In this document: piece after piece, positions 1 to 10,300 of the stretch
How positions within the stretch are numbered: the first letter of the stretch is position 1
How the letters are laid out: every line of letters starts with the position of its first letter
Assembly: GCA_037783545.1 (NCBI GenBank)
Contig: JBBELK010000635.1
Span: forward strand, 124,001 to 188,000
From: Henricia sp. BOLD:AAB3569
Taxonomy: Eukaryota > Echinodermata > Asteroidea > Spinulosida > Echinasteridae
Length of the DNA stretch: 64,000 nt
Direction of reading: 5' to 3'
Notes under the pieces: generated by a model
Databases searched by the model: none
Told to the model about the DNA's origin: nothing
Seen by the model: only the letters and a program-made list of their open reading frames with translations
Program-made: the position numbers and the translations under genes

Positions 1-130
1 AAACCATGGGAAACCCCCGTCTATGCTGCACCGCACAAACACAATTTGGTGGAATCCATAATTTTGCTGTTATTTTGTGTAAAGATCAAAGCGCCTCATT
101 GCCACACGATTTGCGTCATAGGCCTGCGTC
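1..130. repeat. Dispersed repeat, copy 1 (truncated by window edge)
   Basis: The stretch containing GGGAAACCCCCGTCTATGC and, about 90 bases on, TTGCGTCATAGGCCTGCG recurs at 17,989-18,110 with the same order and similar spacing. The two copies differ by small indels. No terminal repeats can be judged because this copy starts at the window edge. No coding capacity was recognised. Confidence 0.6.
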
Positions 131-255
131 GCTTAACATTGACCGCCACAGGAATTTGCTATTATATGTTTTGCTATGCAAAAATACTTATACAAACATT
201 AAGGTACACTGCAAAAACGTTGAGTAAAATTTTACTTAACATTTTACTCAACGTT

Positions 256-1992
256 CACTGTAAAAATTAAGTAGTCATTTTGCACCAAACATTAGTCAAA
301 TTGGAAATAAAAATTAGTCTTTGAACACGTGACTAATTTTTCAATCTAAAAGACTAACTGGAAATTTTTTGACTAACCAATTTCAGGAAAATACTAATCT
401 TAGTTTATGCAAAGACTAATGCAGATTTTTCTAAGACTAATTTTTTTGAAAGACTAATTATATCACATCCAAATTACTAATCATGTTAGTCACCTGAGTT
501 CCGGAAGACGAATTAAATTCCAAATGACTAATTGTATGACTAATTAATTCGTGAAATACTAATTCCTTACAAAATTAGTCAGGCTTTGGAAGATTCCAAG
601 GTTTGACGTCCCTCCCTCTGAACACTTACGTTAAATGTCTTTCTTGAAGAAAATGAGCACGGCTCCATTGTCAGCTGGAAACTGTTAATTTGTTGTATTT
701 CAAGCCAAAAACACAAAACAAAAATTTGCCCTTTGTGCAGCTGCTTTGAGCTCTTTGTGCACCATACGTGTAACTTATGTTGAGGTACTAGTAGTTAGTT
801 CGATTAGTAGAACAGCTGAGTGGCGTGATATTCTTTTTGGCGCTGACAAACGTAACAGCGTACATACGTACGTGTACAGTACACACAGCGTTTAGCAGCG
901 ACAGATGCAGCCACGGCGACAGATCAGACTCAAAAGAGGTAGGGATTTCGTCCATAATTACCCGATATATGTCCTTCAATCTCGGTAACTTTATGGCGTG
1001 GACTGTACTGAGAACTATAAGGCAGCGGCAACGTACGGATAATTTAGCAAACTGCAGGATTGTGCATGAATCCCGCGAGTCCAAATCGCGCAGCTAGGCT
1101 AGGCTATGTGCATAACATAGGCCTAGGCGCCCTACGTACGTACGTGTAGGCTACGTACGTTTGTACCGTGTACTGTGACTACAACATACATACAAACGTA
1201 AGTATGCAAGTTGTAGTCACAGTACACGGTACGTACGTACGTACGTGGAATGAAAATGTCTGTCTGCAGTACATGTGTTTTACATGCATGTTGACAAACA
1301 AAGCGATCATGTTTAGTATCGTATGACGAATGTACGTTCTACATTGCAAAAGGTTTCTTCATACGTCGATTAACATGTAACTCGAACGTTGAATGGAATT
1401 TGCCTCACAAAATGGCTGTGTTACTCGTGTTAATATTTTTCACAATTTGTTTCAAAAACATAATTAGGCCTATTAATATGCGTGCGTGTACGTACGTGCG
1501 TATACTCGTTACAGTGCTTTGCTTTATTGTTCTCAGTACATGTACATAAATTAAAATCCACGCTATTAAAGTTACGTTGAAAGAGGTAAATCGGGCGAAA
1601 GCCCTACCTTACGAATACGAGTCTGATCTGTCGTCATTCGGTGGAATACGCTGCTTATCGCTGGGTGTATTCCCAGCAGGAAAAATGAGGTCGAAATGTC
1701 AGACTAATTTAGGGTACAAAGACTAATTAAAAGACGAATTATTTTTCGGAATTGACTAATTAAATTTGTTGAATGACTAATTAATTTTTTTGGAAGACTA
1801 ATTAAATTTGGTAAATGACTAATCACTCGAAAAATTAGGCAAATTAGACCATTTTTAAAGACTAATTATTATTAGTCATTGCACACATGTAATGACTAAC
1901 CTTTCGACTGGGTGACTAAATAAAGATTAGTCAAATTATACCATGAAATGACTAATTTTTTTTCGTCAATTGACTACTTAATTTTTACAGTG
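256..1992. mobile_element. 1.74-kb non-autonomous DNA transposon with 22-bp TIRs
   Basis: The first 22 bases (256-277, starting CACTGTAAAAATTAAG) are the exact reverse complement of the last 22 (1,971-1,992). Several hundred bases inside each end carry many copies of GACTAATT in both orientations (about 280-600 and 1,700-1,980), a subterminal repeat layout typical of transposase-binding arrays. The middle (600-1,680) is unrelated sequence with ACGT-rich palindromes and holds no recognisable transposase, so the element would depend on an enzyme supplied elsewhere. The flanks (ACGTT on the left, TTGTC on the right) give no clear target duplication longer than 2-3 bases. GTTGAGTAA motifs on both sides (about 220-250 and 2,015-2,100) suggest it landed in an older small element. 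Confidence 0.75.
1163..1232. repeat. Perfect 23-bp hairpin
   Basis: Bases 1,163-1,185 and 1,210-1,232 are exact reverse complements around a 24-base loop. It lies in the internal part of the 1.74-kb element, bordered by ACGTACGT runs. It may be the remnant of a smaller palindromic element; no function is claimed. Confidence 0.85.
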
Positions 1993-2577
1993 TTGTCTAA
2001 GTATGCAATCGAGCAGTTGTTGAGTAATAAAATGTACAACCCTGTACATTTCTGTTGACACAATAGTTGATTAATTAATTTAACCAACAGTTGAGTAAAT
2101 CTAGTACTCTACGGAAGCGTGGAATGAGTGCTCTCATTTCTATCTACGGAAGCGTGGAAGGGTCATGATTTTTTAAAAAGTAGCACAAGTCACAATTATA
2201 ACTTACAAGTCAAAATTACGACTTATTAGCACAAGTCATCAGGACTTACTTTTTTTATTCATGCCCCGGTATCCAATGAACAACTGTGTATTGTTAAGTG
2301 ATTTCAATTGAAAGGCTAAGGAATTTATATATGGTAAAATGTGTGGTATTGTACCCTCTTGTTGTGCTGTTTATGCACACTTTTACCCATTTCGTTGTTG
2401 CTACTGACCAAGGTCAAACGTCCTCCAAGTCGGTTCAGAGGACATGAAGACACATCTTACAGAGTTGAGGCTTGTTCGTGTAGTGGAAGACACTCCACTG
2501 GCTTTAACACACCGGGCTGGGTACGTTTAGGTGGGCTTGTACTACGTGTGAAGAAAGTTGTACTTTTTATCTTAAAT

Positions 2578-2785
2578 ACACTGCAAAAACTGTAGTGTTA
2601 AATAACACCAGCGGCTGTTGTCTTATATAGATACCAATCCTGGTGTTAAATTTTAACACCACAAGTGTGCATTTATTCCAAATGTGGTATTAAAAGTAAC
2701 ACATGGTGTTAAATTGTAACACCAGGCTTGGTATCTATAAGACAACAACAATGGTGTTAATTTAACACCACAGTTTTTGCAGTGT
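2578..2785. mobile_element. 208-bp near-palindromic MITE
   Basis: It starts ACACTGCAAAAACTGTAGTG and ends with the near-perfect reverse complement. Inside, GTGTTAAA/TTTAACAC words and a pair of matching arms (around GATACCAA and TTGGTATC) make almost the whole element a foldback. There is no coding capacity. Another ACACTGCAAAAAC end at 206 suggests a related family member beside the 1.74-kb element. Confidence 0.75.
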
Positions 2786-3579
2786 ACCGTAACTTTGCAA
2801 TTTTCTGACGGATTTAAACCAATATTTTAGATGTAAACAATGCCTGGTAAATGTTATTCAGCGAGTTTTATCAGCTTTTTCATAGAGAGCAAGATTTAAA
2901 AGCCATACGAAAAACAAAAGTCAATTTGTACCTCTTTGCGCGAAACGATTGAGGTGGTTTGCAAACATCAGGAGGGGATCCTGCAGCTCGAACATTCCAT
3001 CACTGTCTCCAGCAATGTATTATTATTGAAGCAGGTGAAATAAAAATAGCGAATTCTAAAATTGACCTATTTTTGTGTGGCTTTTAAAATCTCAGCCTCT
3101 TGGAAAACCTGAATAAACTCGCATAATAACATTTGTCAAGCCTTGTTTACATGATCTGAAAGTTTGGTTAAAATCCGTTGAAAAATTACAAAATTATTCA
3201 AGATCAAAAGTAGGCCTTTTTTGACACGTGGTATAATACGTCCAGTTGTCCAAGAGATTCGATGACACCGTACTGTACATGATATGCCCCCATGTAAATG
3301 GCCGCATGCATGTGCTAATCGCATGTCACATAATCTCTTCAAGTACTGAACGTCTTTTTAATGCAAACGTCATACGTGCCACAGTGTGCACCAGTTATCC
3401 TATTTACCTATGAGTGTCCTCCTCTGCCTGAACAAGCCCACGCTGTTTAGGAGTTTTCTTAATTTTCTCTGTATCGATTTCGACGATGTTCTACCTCCAT
3501 CATTACCAAGCACACGCATGCACATGACGTTTACATAACTGTTGGGTATTTTTTACACAAATGTTGATTAATTTTAACC
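2786..3579. other. Spacer, nothing recognised
   Basis: Open frames here are short and have no protein-like features. No RNA gene or clear repeat was seen. Confidence 0.5.
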
Positions 3580-4082
3580 CAATGATCTCCACTACCGGTT
3601 TTGTCCGGGCGCGCCGCCCGGACAAAATCATCAGACGTACCGTTAGCGCCCGGACAAAAATTTGCCGCCCGGACAAAACATTGTGCCGCCCGGACAAAAA
3701 AAAAAATTTCTCCTCCAAAACACTATGAAAGTACAGCCAAGTCATTCCAAGATGAGGTGTAAATTCACCTAACGTGATTCGGTAGCCACTGGTGTCATTA
3801 TCGGTTATTTACCACGTATATTTATCGGATCGGCGACCCAAATCCGCATCGATAACGGCCATGACAGTATGCATTTGTTGAACAGCGCCCTCAAGAGTCG
3901 ATTTTGTTGACCTCTTGAGGGCGCTGCATGCCAAGCACTGTGCCGCGGCGTACGGGTACGGCCGTCCGGGTGCGTTCGTGGTTGTGTGTTTGGTTTGGTG
4001 CGTGCGTGTGCACACCTACCACCACCCCCCCCCCCCCACCCCCACCCCCACCCCACAAAATTTGGACTAGTGGAGATCACTG
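3580..4082. mobile_element. Putative MITE with GCCCGGACAAAA motifs
   Basis: The ends carry a short inverted repeat: TGATCTCCACTA near 3,583 and TAGTGGAGATCA near 4,068. The left half (3,600-3,700) repeats GCCCGGACAAAA several times, partly in inverted orientation. The right half holds a poly-C tract at 4,023-4,055. There is no coding content. The inverted repeat is only about 15 bases, so the boundaries are tentative. Confidence 0.45.
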
Positions 4083-4341
4083 TTAACCACGTGGTCCTTA
4101 TTGCTCAACTGTTGTCAATTTCGTTTTCCCGCCGCTCACATTCAATCAACAAATGTGTAAGAAAACGCAGCTATCCAACTTTTTTATTCAACATCTTTTA
4201 TTCAACGTTGTACAAAGACATTTGTTCAACATATGCGCAAAATACTTACGCAAACTTTCAGCATATGTTGCCTAAAACATTGTTCAACAACTGATTAAAG
4301 TTATTTAACCAACGCAATTTGTACAAATTTTTTTCAGTGTA
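4079..4341. mobile_element. Putative small element with TTCAACA motifs
   Basis: It begins CACTGTTAACCA and ends in TTTTTTTCAGTGTA, so only the outermost bases are inverted. Internal words TTCAACA/TGTTGAA recur in both orientations. It abuts the preceding element. This is weak evidence; it may be ordinary AT-rich spacer. Confidence 0.3.
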
Positions 4342-4599
4342 TTTTTGTTTAAATAAGGTAATTATTGCGTCTGTACATAATCTTTAGTTTTTAAATATGG
4401 AACGACTATTCATACCTTTTGGTAATGTACACCTAAGCTTACTGGCGTTTTGTGTTGTCTTAAAGGAACACACCGGCTTTGTTGGGCTCGAAATAGACCC
4501 ATACATTATTCTGAAGCGCCTTCGAGAGTAGATTAGATATATCCTGAAAAGACGCCGTCAAATTTGGCCGTTTTTGAGCACTTTTGAAAAATTCAAGGT

Positions 4600-4644
4600 C
4601 ACGTGACTTTTCGGAACCAAATTGTGGTTCCGAAAAGTCACGTG
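4600..4644. repeat. 20-bp perfect hairpin
   Basis: Bases 4,600-4,619 and 4,625-4,644 are exact reverse complements with a 5-base loop. Each arm contains CACGTGAC, an E-box-like palindrome, so single sites as well as a cruciform are possible. Confidence 0.85.
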
Positions 4645-7024
4645 GTCTTGTGAGTTAGTTGTATTTCCAGCCGTATACAAGTTTGTTACTGCAGAACTAC
4701 ACCAAATTCAACTCTGATTTCCCCCCAATATTTATAAGTAATTGACAAAAGAGAGACTATTTATACAGGTATGAAACAAAGTTAAACGTAAGTATGAAAA
4801 TTCGAACATCAGTGTTTGTTTCGAGAGTCCGGAGAACGGGAGCGAGTGCGTGCTACGGCAGGCTACCGTGGAGTGTAGGATATTTGCCCCGCGCAGCACG
4901 GCAAATAGCCTGAGTGCACACACACACGGGCGTGTTGCTTCGGTGTACGTTCGTGAAGAAAAAACATGATGCCAACTCCTTAAAAGAAAACGGAAATTCC
5001 TATTCGGTCGTCCGGGCTGTCCAGTGAAATCGTGAGCAGAAAATTTGAGATATCCTAAGCAGCAGGAGAAGAGCGAATCGTTTGTGACAAAGTCGTGAGG
5101 CTCGCGCGTAGTTGCAACGGCTGGTAAAGCGTATAACCCGTCTTTTGACCGTTTTTGTTAATTTTGTAAATTACGGGATATTTTGATGTTCTTTTTTCAC
5201 AACGACCATCAAAAAAGTATTGTCAATGCTGCTACTTCACTAAATCATGTAAACAGTAGGCCGGTGTGTACCTTTAGTAACGGGTATCTTTCTGTTTTGT
5301 TTGAGGCAGTTAGAGTCAACTTTCAAACATACGAGAAGACATCGAGAAACGTACCATGCGCAAAAGCCTGGCGATGCGGTGGAAAAAAAGCAATTTTATC
5401 CGAATGGAAGAAATGATGAATAATAAAAGATTTGTATCGAATTCATTAATCCCGGCGGTCCCTGGGTCATAATCCCTCAAAATGATCACTTATTAATAAT
5501 TTTTAAGTAAAATTTGACAATCTTACGTCATCATGAGGTGTAATATCGTACCTAAAGCACATTTATTTCGTTCTTAATGGTGGTAAGGAAAACGCTACAT
5601 GTATGGAAATGGACATTATCGATAAATTCGCTGTTATTATGGTTTTGCTAGTGACAGAAACCTGTTTTTTTTTTTTTTTTTTCTTTTTCTTAAAACGTTG
5701 GTTTGCGCAGAATTACGAGATAAGGTTGACAATGATGTATAGTGTTAATTGAATACATTCTAAACAAATGTTGCCAATCCCGTTAAGTTTTAATAAGTCG
5801 ACGACCAATAAATCCTACCAATAGTAAACATTTCCAGATGTGTGATATATTTATTTTAAGTAATAGGCTATGTTCGATCACGAAATAAGTCGAGTGGCCG
5901 ATTCAAATCTATCAACTGTATATGCTTTAGAACTAACAAAAATGCCCTTTATAGTAATGCAATACAAAAATACATTCTTTATAAAGTCCACACATGTATA
6001 CACACACTATTCTTCCCTGGGTTCTTAATCCCTAAACATAATCACCTATTCATAAATGTATAAAATACAAAACTATTATTACAAATATAAAGTTATTGTC
6101 CGAAAAGGACTACAAACAAAGCGAGAAATAAATCGTGAAAAATTTGTTCGTTTTGTGACACTGTATAATACAAATAATAAATTTGAGGCCAGAATTCTGG
6201 GCTTCAAATAATTTATCCCATGGCCATGACTTTACCGCACTTTCCATATGTTGCGGGGGCGATGGACTTGGTCCATTTTCGGTTGACGAGTCATTTTCGG
6301 TTTGAGCAGCAGAAGGGAAACGTTATATTTTCAGTTTCTTTTGTTCAATTTTTTTGCAATATGCCCCGTGTGAAATCGAGGCTACGAGTCGCCCCTGGGC
6401 CGGCAGCTAGCGGGCGACGGGGACGAGGAAGACCGAACAATTTGTTCGTTTTGTGACACTGTATAATTATACAAATAATAAGTCGCACTTTTGAAAAACG
6501 TTGGGCGTCATAGCTGGTGGAGCATCAACCCCGTGTCTTAAAGGAGTGTATTTTTCTGAATACGAAACTGAAACTCCCGCGCTTCTAGGCCGTATATTTC
6601 CGAGGATATCGTCGAAAATCCACCGATTATTTGTAAACTAATTTTCCAGTATCAACGTTTATCCACTGAAAGCCGACTCGATAGTTTTGTTCATTTTTTT
6701 ACTGGAAATCGCGAATGTTTTCGGGTTTTTGGGACATGGGAGGTGTGTATGGGAGTTACTTGATAATATTGGTAAGTTACATCGAAAACTATTTTCCAGA
6801 AACTCTGGTCATGCTCCTTTAAGGCACACATAATTATTACACGTATTATTTTGAAAAGCATTGACGCTGGGCGTCATAGCTTAAAAAGCATCAGCCCCAT
6901 GTGTTAAAGCTTATATTACATGTATTATGCAAAGGAACATACGGTTTTTTCATTCACTTGTAAAACGTTTTAAAAGGTATAGAATAGAGCATATATACCC
7001 GACCTTCATTTTATACATACACCA
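4645..7024. other. AT-rich spacer with degenerate repeats
   Basis: No gene was recognised. A poly-T tract lies at 5,667-5,683. A segment of about 45 bases beginning TTTGTTCGTTTTGTGACACTG occurs at about 6,142 and again at about 6,440, roughly 300 bases apart, as a local direct duplication. Between 6,550 and 6,810 there is a diverged inverted copy of the repeat also found at 14,757, 47,255 and 53,265. Confidence 0.5.
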
Positions 7025-7320
7025 CATTGTGGCCGATGGTTTAGGTCACTGACTCGCAATAGGTTAGTGACTTTTTGAAAAATGTTGCGGGTTCGATACC
7101 CAACTGGGGTACATGTGCCCTTTAGCAAGGCACTTAAACACACTTGCTCCATCCTTCGGAAGGGATGTAAAGCCGTTGGTTCAGTATGTTGTGCAACGCA
7201 CTCAAAAGATCACAGAGCATTCTTTCGTGAAGAGTTGGGGGATTCCCCTGTGTCTTTGGCCGTCGGCTGCCAATGGCGCCACCCACCTATGTATCCCGAT
7301 GTTTAGGTGGCAGACAACAA
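7025..7320 (+). mobile_element. tRNA-derived SINE
   Basis: A B-box match, GGTTCGATACC (about 7,090), sits in a tRNA-like head. The body reads through GCAAGGCACTTAA, then CCTTCGGAAGGGATGTAAAG. The same body lies behind a different, tRNA-Leu-like head at 44,595-44,851 (minus), so the head differs while the body is shared. It lies just downstream of the receptor gene's last exon. Confidence 0.7.
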
Positions 7321-7386
7321 AAGAAACGCAAAAATTTCTCCACTTTTTGATGAAATAGTCATTCTGCTCGATTGTTTGAAAAGCTC

Positions 7387-10300
7387 TTAAAAGGAGAGGA
7401 CAAGGTCGTTGCGACCAACTTTTTCGAGACTTGTCTTAAGAAGGGTCTCGTCTAATTTCCCGTGCCCTTGTCGCCACTCCACCAGCATGGCAAATATCTG
7501 GTTGTCCACGATATGTGGATTTTCCTCCTTTATCTTCTGAATTCTGGCGAACGGAGTGCCCAAGTCCGTGGCTAGTCGCTCCCATTTAGGTCCCAAATCC
7601 TTCGCCAGACAACGAAGTCGCTGCTCCTCGGCAATCTCCGCCTGGAATTTGAAAAGTTGATGTGGTGTTTCTTCAGTTTTCGAGCAATTTTTGGTTTTAG
7701 TACTGAGAACGTCTGTTTGAAAGCTAATAAAATTTCCAAATTTGAAAACAAAAACCTGTTCTGCATTAAGTATACTCTCGGCCCAAAAAATAAACGCAAT
7801 ATCAATTTTTGATCACAACATTTTGTTGAATACAGTGAATAACAAGTCACTGATCGACCAATCACTTTGGAACCGCTTTCAAGACTGTTCTGCTCTATAG
7901 CGATTTCCTCTAGGTCCAAGAGGGCCAGTTTGAACAAAGTGATTTCCACAACTGAGAGAATTCTGCACGTTCTCGCATAACAACCACTCGATTGTTACAA
8001 GCCCCAAGTACAGCCCCGATTGTTAACAGCCCCAAGGCTCAGGGAAGCACTTCAGGTAGAGTGGCGCACCCTGCCTCGGCGGCTTTGTAGTCAGCCTTGC
8101 TACAGGAGGTGTTCATACACGTTACTGACAGATATGTAACATCTCTTACCCTTCTTGATCTTTTGGTCACAGTATAATTTGCGTTTGTGTTTTGTTTTAT
8201 ATTATTATTCCGAACCGTATACTTACTGCGATGGTAGACGGGTCTAGTTTGGCGGCAGACGAGTCAAGTTTGGCGGCAGACGAGTCAAGTTTGGCGGCCG
8301 ACGAGTCACGTTTGGGGGCAGATTTCAGTTTAAGTTCTTGTTCTCGCTTCACGGTATTTCCAGCGTCTGGATCCTCTTCACCCACTGCACAAAAAGTAAT
8401 GAAGATCGTGCGTTCACGTTAAGAATCAGCTCTAATTTCTTTTCGAAAAAAAAGAGTATTTATTCGCAGTGTAATATTATCAACGCCTTATGAACCGCAA
8501 GCGATTATTGCACAGCTTAGTTTTCTTCTCTTCTCTCGTTTCTTTCTCCTTTTCTCATAAATTAAGTTCTACCCTCTTGTCATCGTGTCGGTTACACACG
8601 ACCCGCACCAGTTCTTGCCATCTTTGTCTATTCTCTACCACAGTCCTAGATCATCCAGGGATCCAATACATGACCACACTTTAAAGGCACAGGCTCGTCA
8701 GCAATACGCGCCCGCGAAATGTGTGCCACGCAATACGCAGCTCCATAGCAAAGGCATGGAGCTGCGTGTTTCGAGCACGAATTTGGCGGGCGCGCATTGC
8801 TGACGAGCCTGTGCCTTTTAAGGCATTTTTGCAAGTGTCTTTAAATCTCAATTTGGGCCGGCCAACTGAGATAGCTCGGCATAAAAAAATTGCTTTTACA
8901 GGTCTGTCGTCGTTCATTCTGCAAACATTTGTGATCAAGGTTTATCTCACCTGGTCTTTGCTTTTTTCTCTGAATTAGTTCAAGAGCCGTGTTGTCGAAT
9001 GTCGATAGCAAACGGAGTAGTGTAGCCCCGTCGGTGGAACCATCTGCTCTGCCCCTCGCAAAATAAACCTTTAACATTTCTCTCAAGCGCTGTGGTGGGT
9101 GTTCAATGTGATTGTAGTCGGCCTCTTCTTGTATCCACTTTTCACTTACTACACCCTCAAGAGTTTCAAGGGATTTAATTGTATCTTCCGGCAAACCAGC
9201 GAAATCACCGTGTCGTGATCCTGCTTGTTTGTCTGTTAAGGAAGTTCCTAAATTCCCCTGAAATGAGAGGAAATTGAACGAAGTTGAAAACGCTTAGTGC
9301 AATTCTGAACTGCATCAATTTGCTTTCAGAGAGAAAGGCTTTTCAAGCAACATTATTGTTTCGCACGTACTCGGCTACATATATATGTTGATTTTACTAA
9401 ACATTTCACTAGTAGCAAAGACACACAAACTTACATTGCATTGTCCACAGAGCTCATCAGCAGCCGCACTCTACGCAAACAAACAAAAACAAATTTACCT
9501 GCTTAAATCTAAAAATAAAGTAAAATGTTTACTGTAGTTCTATTCACCCTATGTGCAGCACAGTCTGGAGTGACGTCATGATTAAATTTAAATTGATGTA
9601 TTTTAGTATATGTGATGAATTTTAGCTGATTCTGAAGTTGGAAAAAACACTAACACTCACTCTGTTAATTTGTAATTATTTAATGCTTTTATCAAAGCTT
9701 GGAATTGACACACTGTTGGTATTATACCATTCTTAGGTAATCTAACATTGTCTCGGCGAGACTTTTCTAAAACCTGTACCCTGCCTCATAATTTCATAGA
9801 CCTGAATTAAAGGTGTAAAACTGGTAAAGTATTAATGTATGTAATGTACTTCTACTATAAAGGGGACAGGGGCAATCGGGTTGACGTGGCGGTTCCTTCC
9901 TCGCCTTATACCTCTGTGGCCCTGGTTCGAATCCCGTCCGGGTCAGTATATGTGGATTGGGTTCTCGGTCCCTGCTTAATTACATGGTATTACTAGCTAT
10001 TAACTCCAAAATTTAAAATTTCATCCTGTTCTTTCGCACTTGAACAATGAAGAACCTTGAAGTTTCTATTCAAGAACCTCCTAGGTGGCTACAGGGCAAA
10101 GGTCGGCTAATGTCAGTTCGTAAGTTTCGATCCTTCAGGGATGCATGAGAAAAGAAGACAACAGATGTTTGCTGGTGTTTTTCTGTGTCTCTCATAGCAG
10201 ACAAAAGCAAACTTCTTAAACGGTAACATGATCATGAATGGCTGGCTCTAATCACACGACCTGACACTGGTTCCTGATTGGTTCAGACATAAAACATGAG

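Noticed and set aside
6220-6456. Frame ending in an AT-hook-like GRRGRGRP peptide
   Set aside because: The frame is short, has no neighbouring exon or family match, and lies between two copies of a local direct repeat. Composition alone can explain the motif.
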